The notes: generated by a model not told the origin, from the letters alone. Counted from the stretch's first letter, positions 10,612 to 21,309 are shown. The stretch is DNA of 64,000 nt from Nitzschia sp. DOCU1 (GCA_951394045.1 OX595993.1:372001-436000), one strand, 5' to 3'. Program-made: numbers and translations.

Positions 10612-11035
10612 GGTGTCGCAGATTGGAAGGAGATTTCCAGTTTGTTTGTTTGTTTGTTCGTTGCGTTCTTGGGATGGTGGCTCTCTCATCTCAGCTTCCG
10701 TCTCTTCAGCGGGATAGATCCGTATAATCCACGGCATGCAAGTTATGCTTCCCCGAGTTCAAAAGAAGCACGGCGTTAAAAAATATATGCCCATTAAGAT
10801 TACTCGTAGGATTTCTACGTGAGAGAGCTTGAGGGCGGTGAAGCATCAAAAGCAGGCACTTCCCCGGACTGTCCCAGCATTTTCACGAGGAAAAATAATA
10901 CATCTCAATCTTGATAGTCGTGATGATGTGAATGCATGGACATCATGACGCATTCCATTCCATTCGGCGACCACGACAACAGAATGATGTGTCGAGGGAG
11001 CCCAATGCAATGCTCCCTTCACATGCCATCGAAAG
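10612..11035. other. Upstream region of the YGYEDPD gene
   Basis: It holds a TTTG tetranucleotide run (about 10640-10658) in the likely 5' UTR. No gene is seen. Confidence 0.3.
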
Positions 11036-11443
11036 CTAGCCGGCTCTTTGTTGATCGTCAATAAATCGACATTCTTTCAACGCACAAGTCGGTTTCGACG
11101 GAACATGGGTTAGTGAACGAAATGTAAATTTCACCATGGCCCCGTCGTTAAATCTTGCCGACAACGAAATCGCTGTGGGCGGGGTAATGTCACCCACGCC
11201 AGAGAGATGATAATTCTTCGAAGAGTCGAGAAGATGCTGCTTTGCCGGATTTAGCACCGCGAAATATCCATGCACGCACGTGGTACGAGCAACATCTGCC
11301 GTGTACTCGGTGATAATCCTAGTGTCGGGGACACTGTTAGAGTTGAACCAGGTGCACACAGCTCATCTTAGCCAGGCCAAACCCAAGTCAACATGACAGC
11401 AGTACTTTCCTCTAGAGACGATTCGGTAAGCTGACTTTGCCAT
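11036..11443 (-). pseudogene. Possible decayed gene with one in-frame TGA
   Basis: From the ATG at 11443 the frame reads 26 codons (MAKSAYRIVSRGKYCCHV...), meets TGA, then stays open for another 108 codons in the same frame (...TWFNSNSVPDTRIITEYTADV...). Length and composition are suggestive of a broken coding region, but no family is recognised. It may also be a chance frame. Confidence 0.25.
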
Positions 11444-12224
11444 GGCAACAATTATGTCAATTGCGATGCTTCGTTACGGATTTGGGGGCACTGCTATTGA
11501 TGGATAAAATTTTGTTGCGGCCTCGTTTGGCTGATCGCCCCTGAGATCGTCTGGGTATCTTAAATCTACAATACTGCTGCCCCTTCGTGGAAGTTTGGCA
11601 TGTATCCCTTGGACGCTCCCGAGTCTCAGAATGGAGGATGGGTCGGCCTCTCTGACATTGAAATCCTTGAGCGACGGAGTCTTCTTGGCGTTGGAGCGTG
11701 ACAACCAGAGGGTCTTGATACCGATATTAAGTGAGTTTATTCCATTGATCTTGGCGACTGCTCAATCGCCAATGCAACTTTGATTGAAACGACATTGGTA
11801 CGCGATATTTTGCCTAGTGTCGTATCACCGGCAGGTCGTGGAAAAGGTCGAAGGATTGGCAATGATGACTTGTGGATAAACAACGACAACGGGGGCGTAA
11901 ACAAGTGGCGAACAGCTCTTGTTAAATCTTGGCCCAATTTACTCTGTAAGAAATATGTTAGTGGAAGATATTTGCGTGTGCGTACTATATGTGTTCTACT
12001 CGCGTTATTCTTCGAATAATCGGTGAGAACTGAAACATCGCACGACGTTTGTTGCCTGTTAGGGTTAGGGCCACCACATTATCAGTAGGAGTCAGGAGGT
12101 GTATGACTTGTATCCTGGACTTGTGATTGATTCACCCCTGAATAGATCGTCATGCATTCCATCACGTAAAGGAGCCCATTGATTCCACAAAAGAAAAATT
12201 CAACCGAAGTTTGCAGGTAGCTTT
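11444..12224. other. Intergenic region with no supported gene
   Basis: There are short frames on both strands (minus 11474-11704; plus 11780-12019) without recognisable motifs. Nothing can be supported. Confidence 0.25.
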
Positions 12225-13673
12225 TCAAACTACTTCTTGGTCTTCGTTTCCCTCGATGCCATCCTCTGCGTTTGAGTTCAAGATGGTGTGACTGTTCCTT
12301 TTCGAGACGACGTCAAAATGGCACCGCCACACTGAAATGGCGATGCCGACAAACATAGTTACCAAAATACCGACCACAAAGACGGCGGTTTGTGGCCCTG
12401 TGCGACAAGCGGGTTCGGAATCGCCACAACGCGATATTGATCCCGACGACGAGACAGCCGCTCCATGTGAAGGGCAATCCATTGCTGCCGCATGTAACGC
12501 TGCACTTATATCTTCTGTAAAAATTCCATCGACCCCTACCTCGCAAAAGAAGTATAGTAACTCTTCTAGTTGACTCTCCAGCGGCGGTTCCTGCTGCATG
12601 ACAAATTGTAGCTCGGGACGCACGGTGTAGGGATGAACCACCAACTCCAACTTCCTCGCCCGCTCCATGAAGTCTCGTCCCCAAACAGGGTCCAGGCATG
12701 CTTTATCAGGACCCAAGCCGTTGATCTTGGTTCTAAACTCTTCCCCTAATTGAAACCACAACATCTCTTCTCGGCATTGGTGTGTTGCGAGAAGAAGAAT
12801 TGTCGGGGGTACAACTTGTTGGTATCCCATGTTGCTGGATGATGATGTCATCCTTTGAAGACGGTCCTTCCAAGTGTCGTGAAATTGTTGCAAGACAGTC
12901 ACTTCAAATGATTGAATATATAGAGGAGGGAGGTCATACTCGTGTTCCTTAAGTTTTTTTGTATTGCAGAGTCGTTTTAGAATGGCGTTTTCCCAGAGTT
13001 GAAAGTTTCGTTCCAAATGGTTGAAGAGGAGTTCCAAAAGATCTATGTTGGCATCCTCCATGACCCACGTACTTTCCTTGAGTTCCGCATATATCCCAGG
13101 CCCCGCCCGACGAAGCGTGGAATTGAACCGAAGCGGGGCGATAAGATCCTGCCATTCCAGCACCAGCTGCAAAATTTCCGTGAGTGTGGGGACGCCCCAC
13201 ATTTCGTCAAACGTTGTGGGTCGCAGCTCTGGGAGCCTCTGTCTGACCTTGAGTTTCTTGATTTCTTCCATAGTGAATTGATAGCTCCAGTAGCCAGTTC
13301 GATTCATGAACGAGCTGTGAGTCTGCCTGCTCTCAGGGAAAACCTGCGCAACGTTTGTGGTCACATTGAGATCGACGGTGTGCATCGCGATCAAATATCC
13401 ATCCTTGGTGGGGACCAGATCAGGCTCAATGTAATCAGCACCCAGATCCAGAGCTAGTCGATACGCCGGTAGGGAATGTTCTGGCAACTGCGCCGAAGCA
13501 CCGCGGTGGGCAATCGTTATGGGCCGAGCATGACGCGACCAGGCCGACGGCGGCACGTTCAATGGAGGAGCAAGGCACTTTGGAGAAGCGGATTCGCTCA
13601 TCTCGTCGGCAGTTGCAGTTGCGCCTCTCCAACACAGACATGCACCAGTCGTCAACCAGAACAACATGGGCAT
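12225..13673 (-). CDS. Glycerophosphodiester phosphodiesterase with signal peptide and C-terminal membrane anchor
   Basis: Single exon, 482 residues. A signal peptide (residues 1-22, LFWLTTGACLCW core) is followed by a GDPD TIM-barrel. Its first catalytic element is TIAHRGASAQLPEHS with His near residue 56, then GADYIEPDLVPTKDGYLI and AMHTVDL, the second catalytic His. Late barrel parts such as LELVVHPYTVRPE and GVDGIFTEDI are present. A C-terminal transmembrane helix (TAVFVVGILVTMFVGIAISVW) precedes a short basic tail, suggesting an extracellular or lumenal enzyme anchored by its C-terminus. The family hydrolyses glycerophosphodiesters to glycerol-3-phosphate and an alcohol and is often used to scavenge phosphate. 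The asparagine of the usual HRG...EN motif is His here (EH), a small departure. It is divergent from the NYN gene, 213 bp away. Confidence 0.88.
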   Translation of the reverse strand: MPMLFWLTTGACLCWRGATATADEMSESASPKCLAPPLNVPPSAWSRHARPITIAHRGASAQLPEHSLPAYRLALDLGADYIEPDLVPTKDGYLIAMHTVDLNVTTNVAQVFPESRQTHSSFMNRTGYWSYQFTMEEIKKLKVRQRLPELRPTTFDEMWGVPTLTEILQLVLEWQDLIAPLRFNSTLRRAGPGIYAELKESTWVMEDANIDLLELLFNHLERNFQLWENAILKRLCNTKKLKEHEYDLPPLYIQSFEVTVLQQFHDTWKDRLQRMTSSSSNMGYQQVVPPTILLLATHQCREEMLWFQLGEEFRTKINGLGPDKACLDPVWGRDFMERARKLELVVHPYTVRPELQFVMQQEPPLESQLEELLYFFCEVGVDGIFTEDISAALHAAAMDCPSHGAAVSSSGSISRCGDSEPACRTGPQTAVFVVGILVTMFVGIAISVWRCHFDVVSKRNSHTILNSNAEDGIEGNEDQEVV

Positions 13674-13886
13674 TATTCTGATAGCATTTGAGGTAGGGGG
13701 TATGTGTGTATAACAAGCATGAATCTAGTCTACGGTTGTTGTTGAAAAAGGAAATGAAATAATTTGAAAATGATGAGCTACAGTCTGATGAGTCAAAACC
13801 TCCTGCAGCCGTCGTGTGTAGTACGATAGTAGAGTGGAACTATCGACAAAAGCGATGACACAAAGCGTGTTTGTTCCGCCGTCATC

Positions 13887-15476
13887 ATGGATGTTATGTC
13901 CCACACGTGGGACGTAATGCGAGGCTCTTCGTTTCATGCTTCTCTTTATGCGTGCTTGCTTCTAGCTGTAGTAGCGGTCTTTGGCTCGGCGTCTGCCCTT
14001 TCGAACGCGAAGCAGCCACTTCCAGCGAAAGCGAAAGGCCAGAACACCAGTCCTTTGGACACGTGCATTCGGGAAAATATTCAGTCGGGTCGCGTTACGA
14101 TCTTGATTGTGGACACCAACAATGTGCGTGGCAAAGATGACTTTAAAATGTGGAACTGCGATTTGTTGGATCGACTGTCGTCCTATCGAAGGCAACATGG
14201 AAAACTCTTGCAGATCGTCTACGCCATCGACCACGGATCGCGTCCACAAGTCTTTGATTATCCGGATGGTGTGATTGTCTTTGCTGGACCGCATCGAACT
14301 GCGGATGATGCCATTGCGCAGGCAACGCGCCATTTTGCTCCTTCTGAGTTTGAAGGGCTCGGCGACGACTTCGACTGGACACCACGGACAGTGGTGGTCG
14401 TGACCTCCGATGGCGAACTCAAACAGCGATGTCTTCGTTGCACATACACCACTTCTTTGAATGCTGGAAAGAACAAACGAAAGAAGCAACCAAGGGGTGG
14501 AGGGGCCATTGCGGATGTCAAGGTCTTTGGCAGCCCATCGCTGGTCTCGTTACTGAAAGACTTGCCAGCCGGCAGAATTCATGATACCTTGTCTCAGGTG
14601 GAATCCGATGTCAGGTTTTACACGAAATTACACGCTCCTTTTAAGAGCGGCCAGGAACAACGAGAGGTCAAGCAGCATGGACCATGGAAGTCGGAACTTT
14701 TTCAACCGTCGAATGGTGGGTCGGCCATCGGCGACGACAAGCTTTTTCCACGAGCACTTTTCCAGGAAGAGACCTGGCATAGAGTATTGGTAGCTGAGTG
14801 CATGCGAAGACTTCTCGAAACACGACAGCTGCTCCCTAGCAGCCCGGCAAACGCCGAAACTGAAGCAGCCGATGAGCTAGTAGCTGCCTATAAATCTTTC
14901 TATGAGAAAAATCAACTCGACAACAAGTCAGGTTTACCCGTCGATACCATGTTTCTGGATCATCGGATACGGCGTGAGCCTTTCTTGCAGCAAAAGCTTC
15001 TTCTGTATCTTCAGACCGCTGTATATTCCTCATACAATGTCGAGGCCCCTCCCCAGCTTATGCAAGAACAAACGCTTGCAGTATTCAAGTCTCCCTTCGA
15101 ACAAGCAGTGGAATTTATGCAAGGTCTGGTAGCAGAGTCGACCACGAAAACCCAGGATGAGATTGTAGGGCGATACATCAAGGAAGCCCCCTCGTACTTG
15201 CAATTCTCTAGTAGGAAGGAATTGTTAGATTTACTGGAACGAATTGCTGTCCGAGAAAAACGTGACCATGACCACAGTCTTCGCTGGTATCTCGTTGAGA
15301 ATGTCGCTACTGGGTGGCAAGACTTGACCTTTCAACCGCGCCGAGGACGCCGGAGCGAGAAACGACAACGGGCTCGACTAGCGGAGAATCAGGCCGAAGT
15401 GGACGATGAAATAGTCGCTGCTGGTCGTGACATTGAAAAGATTTGGTTTGAGGGGCTAAACTGGTCAGAACGATGA
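13887..15476 (+). CDS. NYN/PIN-like (YacP-type) nuclease-domain protein
   Basis: Single exon, 529 residues. A hydrophobic N-terminus (residues 17-37) acts as signal peptide or organelle leader; a second in-frame ATG at 13917 (MRGSSFHASLY) is an alternative start. The conserved part is TILIVDTNNVRG (Asp near residue 76), then VYAIDHGSR, GPHRTADDAIAQ and VVVVTSDGELKQR. This matches the acidic-residue layout of NYN domains related to bacterial YacP, which form a PIN-like metal-dependent ribonuclease fold. The rest (residues 230-529) is helical, unlike known partners. It ends in a strongly basic stretch (RRGRRSEKRQRAR) and an acidic tail. RNA is the likely substrate by family. Organellar location is inference; the diatom ASAFAP plastid motif is not present (GSASALSN). 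Confidence 0.7.
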   Translation: MDVMSHTWDVMRGSSFHASLYACLLLAVVAVFGSASALSNAKQPLPAKAKGQNTSPLDTCIRENIQSGRVTILIVDTNNVRGKDDFKMWNCDLLDRLSSYRRQHGKLLQIVYAIDHGSRPQVFDYPDGVIVFAGPHRTADDAIAQATRHFAPSEFEGLGDDFDWTPRTVVVVTSDGELKQRCLRCTYTTSLNAGKNKRKKQPRGGGAIADVKVFGSPSLVSLLKDLPAGRIHDTLSQVESDVRFYTKLHAPFKSGQEQREVKQHGPWKSELFQPSNGGSAIGDDKLFPRALFQEETWHRVLVAECMRRLLETRQLLPSSPANAETEAADELVAAYKSFYEKNQLDNKSGLPVDTMFLDHRIRREPFLQQKLLLYLQTAVYSSYNVEAPPQLMQEQTLAVFKSPFEQAVEFMQGLVAESTTKTQDEIVGRYIKEAPSYLQFSSRKELLDLLERIAVREKRDHDHSLRWYLVENVATGWQDLTFQPRRGRRSEKRQRARLAENQAEVDDEIVAAGRDIEKIWFEGLNWSER

Positions 15477-15849
15477 TTCATAGAGGGAATGGATCTGCCG
15501 ACCATTCGAGATGCTGCCGGAAGTGGGGTTGTTACGGCATAAATGCAAGAACGGTCGCCGAAAAACAGGAATCGGAAGAGACCTAAACTTGCCAAGGAAC
15601 AGAGTGGATACTGTAGTTTCTGGGAGTGTCCTCTACGGTAGTTAGTTCGCTTTTGTAATGATGCACACAACTTAAAGTTTTGAATCCTTTTCGACGAACG
15701 ATAACATGCCTGATGGAAAACATTTGGTCGATAATAGTGCAACAGACAACTCAGTCACGATGGCCCCCGGTCGACAAGAACACTGAAAATTAGTAGCCTA
15801 TCCAGAAACCAGACGATTTTCTTTTGTTGCAATCGTTCCACTACAAATT
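15477..15849. other. Convergent 3' intergenic spacer
   Basis: It lies between the ends of the NYN and SPX-MFS genes. No gene or repeat is seen. Confidence 0.4.
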
Positions 15850-18762
15850 TTATACGGCAAGCACATCATAATACTTTCGCACCACAAACAGGCATGTCGA
15901 TAAAATGATCGCTCCAGGAATAAACAAAAGATTCATCAATTCACGTAGATTGATAAAGCCGCACAAGCAAATGAATAAGTCACCGCATGTTCGTCCAAAG
16001 GTATCCACTAGAGTGGCCAACAGACCCGAGTTTACAGTTCCCGATGCCAATGCGGTAGGTATCAACTTGGAAAGCGCGGAACCAATAATGCCCTCAAAGG
16101 ATTGGATTGCCATGTAAATAGTAAAGTATCCCAGGACATACCGTCGATGCCCTACCGAAAAAAGATTGTCTTCGTTGTAGCGGTACGACTCGTCGTTGAC
16201 AAGATCCGTGATATCAATCAAGAGTAGCAAGCCGCACAGTCCTATACCCAGCAGCCACATCATCAAAAAACGGTCTTGATAGGTCATGGAAAGTCGCCCA
16301 ACCAAAATGGATAGCGGAATTACGCATAGGCCATTTACACAGCCCAAGATTCCGACTTCATGTACTTGCCACTGATATCGATTCTTGGACAAGGTTGAGG
16401 TTGAACTCACCAATGTCTCAATAACAAAAACCTTGGAAAACAAAAGTCCAAGACATATTCGAACAGGAAAGGTGACCAAATTTGAGAACTTTCGAGCTCT
16501 TTCGGCCCATGTGAGTGCCTCAAAGTCGGCGTCGTCTTCTTTCCATCCGTCGCTTCCGCAAGAACTCGTGGCCCCACTGTACAGAGTGTTCAAGTCGTCA
16601 TTCATATTGCGAGAACTTTCCGAGCCGACCGAGTGGTCCGACGACGGAATGTTGTTGTTGGAACGAGAACAATTGCTTCGATACGAGTCGTCACCAACTC
16701 CGGAATCTTCTCTATTCTGCAATAGCTCCAACCTCTTTTGTTCTTCCAGTCCAATTCGATCTGGCTCACGAAAGTCATAGCACAGAGCGCATGTAAAAAG
16801 GAACCAAAGCAAAGCCATTAGGTATCCAGGCCCAGTCATGCCATTTACAAAAACCTCGTTCCCCCCCGGGAGTGGAATGCTGAAATTTAATCGATTGAGA
16901 AGAATGGCACACCCTGGTCCAAATGCAGATCCTGCAGCTACCACCATGCCAAACCCAGCATTGACACTAGTTCGAATGTTAAGAGATGTCGTGTCAGCCA
17001 TGTATCGTCGGACAATGCACTTTGGACCTCCTAATCCCGTCATGAATCGACCACAAAAAGCCATTGCCAGCGACTTTTTCTCGAATGCATAGCTATACAT
17101 AATGTTGCCTGTCAACATTAGAAAGCAGCTTAGGATGAAAGGATGCCGAAAGGAATGATTGGTCCAGATACTGTATACGATTGCTGCCATGAAGCTGGCC
17201 ATTGGCATCATTCCAATGAGTGCCCCTGATAGGGCGTCTTGTCCACCCAAAGCATTGACATACATTGTGGAACTCGGTTCCACAATATAATAGTTCATGC
17301 AATACAGAAATGCGGCCAGTAGAGCCAATATCAAGTTGAATGTTTGCTGGTATCCCAGGCGCGGAAGGCTGTCCTCTGGTTCATCAATAAACAAATCCAT
17401 TCCTTTCGACGTTTTGTCTTCGTGTATGTTTCCCTTTCTCCAATTCGCCATTGTTTGCATTTCCTTGGACAAGGATGCGCCACGACTGATGAGATATGTT
17501 GGTTCGTAACCCAGCCGATCTTCCATCATGCCGAGCAAAAAGTAGTGCCGCAGCGTGTGGAAAAAGGTATCTTGAATGCTGCTACTGGAATGCATAGCAG
17601 CATGCCCTGACGACGCCGCTGCTTGTGCTAGTTCACTCGCTTCGAGTACATTTGAGAATTCATTCCTCTGTGACGTGAACCTTTGAACAAACTCTCCATT
17701 TTGTCCCGAGCTGCACAATTCCACGAAACTGTCCGCCAAGGCTTCCAATTCTGCATGCTGCATTAATTTTCGAAAACTCCTAGTCAATGCCCCATCTCCA
17801 CTGTCCGAATGAAAGAATCGTAGACCGGGGTTCATCATAAACTTCATGTAGTACTCCAGCATTGGTGTACCTTCTAGAGTTCTCGCAAATGCATCGTATC
17901 TGATGAGAATCTGTCTTACAGTGACAAGGTTAATGACGACAAAGGCTTCCAGCTCTAGCAGTTCTTGTCCGATGTGATGCAACTCCGGATCTGCCATTCG
18001 CCTGGAAGCATTTCCAAGCTGCCGCTGCATCAAATCCACCACGGAATGTTGATAGTCCACTAACTGCTGCGAAATGGTTTGCCACTGTGACAAATAAAAC
18101 ATGACCGCCTTGTCCAGCTCGGTGGCCAGAAAAATCATCATTTCGTTTCGTTCGAAATTGCTGACTTGTCGCATGACAGCACGTCGCTTGACTCGAGGAG
18201 GCGGTCGGCTCCAAAACGACGATCGTTCAGAATGCGAATGTGAAGGGACTGTATCGATCTCGATCTGCAGGGGAATCATCGAGGTTGGCTTCGTCGTGTT
18301 CGGCAAGTTGACCACGTCGTATTCTGGAAACGCGACGTAAGAGATCTGATGAGTGGGGTCGGTCGTAGGCGTCACCGTAGTAGGGTCGCCCGTCGTCGCA
18401 GTCAAGGCGGCCATCAAATCCGAAGTGGTCCTTCCATGTGCGCGAGGCGTGGGCAGCAACAGGCCCCTGTTTGCCTTGTCCCCGAATGGCAACCGGGGCG
18501 GGTCTCCCATGATTTCGTCCAATTCACTTGCCAGCATGGAATCATCGCGAGAGGTCGCCAGCAAGTTGCGTAACTTGCTTCGCCGTTTACTAAAGTAGCG
18601 CAACTTCCGCTTGAATCCGGCATAGTCAATGGTGTGCACACTCCAATCATGCTCCTCGTCCGTTCGAACGGCACGTTCCAGCCATGGCCGATAGCCGTCC
18701 ATGCGAAAGTCATCCATGTTAACAGTCCTCTGTGGAGGTGCCGATGCCACTGCCGCTGCCAC
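15850..18762 (-). CDS. SPX-MFS phosphate transporter (vacuolar PHT5/VPT-like)
   Basis: Single exon, 970 residues. The N-terminal 290 residues form a split SPX domain: YRPWLERAV near residue 24, YAGFKRKLRYFSKRRSKL near residue 47, later FLATELDKAVMFYLSQW and NLVTVRQILIRYDAFART. SPX domains bind inositol pyrophosphates and report phosphate status. From about residue 440 there are around eleven hydrophobic helices of a Major Facilitator domain, with PFILSCFLMLTGNIMYSYAF, GRFMTGLGG and GFGMVVAAGSAFGPG among them. A long Ser/Asp/Asn-rich cytosolic loop (about residues 680-755) separates the two halves. The arrangement matches plant PHT5/VPT and algal tonoplast phosphate carriers. The glycerophosphodiesterase two genes away is also a phosphate-homeostasis enzyme. 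The leading ATG is separated from the next by 15 residues, so a start at MDDFRMDGY is possible. Confidence 0.88.
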   Translation of the reverse strand: MAAAVASAPPQRTVNMDDFRMDGYRPWLERAVRTDEEHDWSVHTIDYAGFKRKLRYFSKRRSKLRNLLATSRDDSMLASELDEIMGDPPRLPFGDKANRGLLLPTPRAHGRTTSDLMAALTATTGDPTTVTPTTDPTHQISYVAFPEYDVVNLPNTTKPTSMIPLQIEIDTVPSHSHSERSSFWSRPPPRVKRRAVMRQVSNFERNEMMIFLATELDKAVMFYLSQWQTISQQLVDYQHSVVDLMQRQLGNASRRMADPELHHIGQELLELEAFVVINLVTVRQILIRYDAFARTLEGTPMLEYYMKFMMNPGLRFFHSDSGDGALTRSFRKLMQHAELEALADSFVELCSSGQNGEFVQRFTSQRNEFSNVLEASELAQAAASSGHAAMHSSSSIQDTFFHTLRHYFLLGMMEDRLGYEPTYLISRGASLSKEMQTMANWRKGNIHEDKTSKGMDLFIDEPEDSLPRLGYQQTFNLILALLAAFLYCMNYYIVEPSSTMYVNALGGQDALSGALIGMMPMASFMAAIVYSIWTNHSFRHPFILSCFLMLTGNIMYSYAFEKKSLAMAFCGRFMTGLGGPKCIVRRYMADTTSLNIRTSVNAGFGMVVAAGSAFGPGCAILLNRLNFSIPLPGGNEVFVNGMTGPGYLMALLWFLFTCALCYDFREPDRIGLEEQKRLELLQNREDSGVGDDSYRSNCSRSNNNIPSSDHSVGSESSRNMNDDLNTLYSGATSSCGSDGWKEDDADFEALTWAERARKFSNLVTFPVRICLGLLFSKVFVIETLVSSTSTLSKNRYQWQVHEVGILGCVNGLCVIPLSILVGRLSMTYQDRFLMMWLLGIGLCGLLLLIDITDLVNDESYRYNEDNLFSVGHRRYVLGYFTIYMAIQSFEGIIGSALSKLIPTALASGTVNSGLLATLVDTFGRTCGDLFICLCGFINLRELMNLLFIPGAIILSTCLFVVRKYYDVLAV

Positions 18763-19036
18763 TCCAGGAACAACAGCAGCAACAAGAAACCCTCCAAAGT
18801 CTCATCTTTTTCTCCATCGGCAGGGCCGCTCCGAAAAAAGGGGACTATGTGGCTGTTGGGAGATCAGACATACGCGGCGGCTGAATATATATACATGTTT
18901 GTACACGTAGGATTATCATTCTTTATTAATACATTCATGTATGAAGAGTATGAAAGGCAACAACCGCAGTCATGTGAGTCAATCTATGTGATATCCGACT
19001 TGGATACTTAGCAAAGCAGTGGTCGTCGGGCGGGGC
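18763..19036. promoter_or_regulatory. Divergent promoter region
   Basis: A 274-bp gap lies between the SPX-MFS start and the start of the glycine-zipper protein. It contains a TATATATA run at 18893 that could serve as a TATA element for the plus-strand gene, although it is 140 bp from the ATG. Confidence 0.3.
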
Positions 19037-20770
19037 ATGAACGGAAGCACTCCTTACATACTATCCCCGAGAGGGCAGGAGGATGTGATGATGCGATTGT
19101 TCCATGAGGCTACTTTCTATTCTTTGTTGCCAGGAACACTTGTGGTAGCACGCTCTTCTATGAATCCCTTTCACCGCCAAGAGCTAGTCGAGCGTTTGCT
19201 TGGCATTCTGTTGGAATTTATTCCGATGGATTTGCCACAGGACACTCGAACGGCGCTGCTGGAAGAGCCATCGGGAAGTTGGGTCGTGCCCCCAGACACC
19301 ATCCATGATTCTACGATCGTGATGTGGGAACGTGCTTCCTTGTATTGGATGTGGCAAGACGAAAGAACGTGTTGCGTGAATTTCTTGGTGCATCAAGCAA
19401 CGTTTGATTTTGGAACAATGGAAGGCGTTCAATGGACTTTGGAAGGATCTTATGAAGAGTCGACAGCGTCTGTTGCGACGGCTCGATTTTCTCCTACAGA
19501 AGTTCAACGATTCGAGCCAGTTCTGGTCACATCGGATAATGCGACCATGTCACCCGTTCGAAGCTTCTGGAAACTGGCCTCTCTCCGAGTACTCTGTGTT
19601 GAATTTCAAGTCGTCACCTTGATGGGCACGTGGCACCAAAATGCTTCGGTGGAGCCTGGAGCTGTCATGACGTGCGAGGGTATCCACTTGGCAGGCCAGC
19701 TACCCTCCAAACCAAAAGAGAACATTCAACTAGCACAAGTCGTGTCCTTACTGGAACAATACAGCACTCCACAACTCGAGTGGCGAGCACCGCCTCTGGA
19801 CAGCAATTTTCATCGGGATTATGTTTCCTACTCATGTCAAAGTTTGGCAGACGTGTTTCGAAAAGCCTACAGCTTTTTAGAAGATCGGGAACGAACCCAC
19901 AAGAAGAATCTCAGTGGTGACCATTCGATTTGCGGCGGGGCAAATCAAGTCTCAACCCCTCACGCTTCTCTGTCGGCGAGGACTACTACGGGTAGTGGTA
20001 GTCGCCGTGGCCTAGACGCGGTAAAACGTTCATTGGGCGATTCGTTAGTCATTACGGGTGGACTTGTTGCTACAGGAGCCAGTTTTGTGACCCCCTTGGG
20101 TGCTGCAGTCTCAGTAGCAGCGGTGGGTGTCAAGGACGGAGTGGCGGCTGCGGCACGCAAAGGACAAAACACCCGCAATAGTGACAAGTATCAATTTGGA
20201 GATGTTACGAGAGGCGTCGTTTCGGCAATCAAAGAAAAGCGACAGGCACGTCAACAACAAAAACAAGATGATGCGATTTTTTCGGGGCAAACCAAGGAAG
20301 CGTCGTCGAATAACAGTGGTGATAGAAATCAGGGCCGCTACGTGGGTGTGGTTGGATCCAGTTTAGGAGCGGCAGTCGGATTGGCCGTTGTGGGAGGACC
20401 ATTGGGCTTGGTAGCGGGCTCATTACTTGGAGGAGCGGCAACACAAGGAGCGATTAGAAGACGAAACGAACCCTTCGAACTTCCTCACGAATCTAGTCGG
20501 ACAGAAACGAGACGGCCCAATCTATCGACATGGGACACCGATGAGGAGATTGTATCGCAGCTTGAGGATTCGAATCTTCAACATCAATATGCGCATCAAG
20601 GAGATCACACTAAGGGATGGAACTTTGCAGATGGAATTCGAAACGTTGCGCAACGAGGCAAACAAGCCGATGGACGTGACATAAACTCCGGATACAAGTT
20701 TGGAGACTTTTCCAGAGGCTTGTTTGCCAAGAAAGATGGTGCAAAGGCTCCGTCGACTAATTTGCTCTGA
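19037..20770 (+). CDS. Unknown protein with glycine-zipper segment and YxFGDxxRG repeats
   Basis: The ATG at 19037 is the first in the frame; the product has 577 residues. No family is recognised. The N-terminal 270 residues look like a folded domain with many aromatic residues (WERASLYWMWQDERTCC). The C-terminal half holds two small-residue hydrophobic stretches, ITGGLVATGASFVTPLGAAV and GSSLGAAVGLAVVGGPLG followed by VAGSLLGGAA, which resemble glycine-zipper membrane-inserting segments. Each is followed by a copy of a short motif: YQFGDVTRG and YKFGDFSRG. The repeated pairing of zipper plus YxFGDxxRG suggests an internal duplication. Membrane association is inferred from the zippers only. 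Confidence 0.7.
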   Translation: MNGSTPYILSPRGQEDVMMRLFHEATFYSLLPGTLVVARSSMNPFHRQELVERLLGILLEFIPMDLPQDTRTALLEEPSGSWVVPPDTIHDSTIVMWERASLYWMWQDERTCCVNFLVHQATFDFGTMEGVQWTLEGSYEESTASVATARFSPTEVQRFEPVLVTSDNATMSPVRSFWKLASLRVLCVEFQVVTLMGTWHQNASVEPGAVMTCEGIHLAGQLPSKPKENIQLAQVVSLLEQYSTPQLEWRAPPLDSNFHRDYVSYSCQSLADVFRKAYSFLEDRERTHKKNLSGDHSICGGANQVSTPHASLSARTTTGSGSRRGLDAVKRSLGDSLVITGGLVATGASFVTPLGAAVSVAAVGVKDGVAAAARKGQNTRNSDKYQFGDVTRGVVSAIKEKRQARQQQKQDDAIFSGQTKEASSNNSGDRNQGRYVGVVGSSLGAAVGLAVVGGPLGLVAGSLLGGAATQGAIRRRNEPFELPHESSRTETRRPNLSTWDTDEEIVSQLEDSNLQHQYAHQGDHTKGWNFADGIRNVAQRGKQADGRDINSGYKFGDFSRGLFAKKDGAKAPSTNLL

Positions 20771-21309
20771 CTTCGTCAACAAGTTAGCAGAAACCAGGGT
20801 ACCAACGCTCAGAATGGAAACCTGTGCCATCGTCTACCATTCTTTCATTATCTCCGCCGACACCTCCTACGTCGTATGATTTGAATATGCGCGCCCGAAT
20901 ATGATACACCAAACTATCACTCATATCGGGCTGACATGTTGGTTTCTGCCAAATTCTTGCATAAAAGTTTTGGGTTCCGAAGCCCCGACGTAGTGGCCAT
21001 GATCAAACTCTATTTCCACACCAATTACGTTCAACAAGTCGCAACACATCATTCCTACAATGTCGGAGAGAAGAAAATAGGATGTCGTCGATGATGTTGG
21101 TTAAAGACCTAAAGATCCGATTCGGGGCTCCACGGTTTCTCTTTTTCATGTCCTGAGATTGCTTTGGCGCAAGATTTGCATGCTTGCGCAAGGTCCGTTG
21201 GACGAAGGACGTTTTCCGCGTCTCGCGCGCCTCAAGGCTTGCATCCAAAATAAGGGGGTCGGATGATGACCAGAGGAGCAGCCACGCACTCTCACGACAA
21301 GAACTCCAG
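20771..21309. other. Intergenic region
   Basis: This is the 3' flank of the glycine-zipper gene and of the broken sulfotransferase on the other strand. No supported gene is seen. Confidence 0.3.

Noticed and set aside
12058..12073. Two TTAGGG units, resembling telomeric repeats
   Set aside because: Only two copies in the middle of a gene-rich region; expected by chance.
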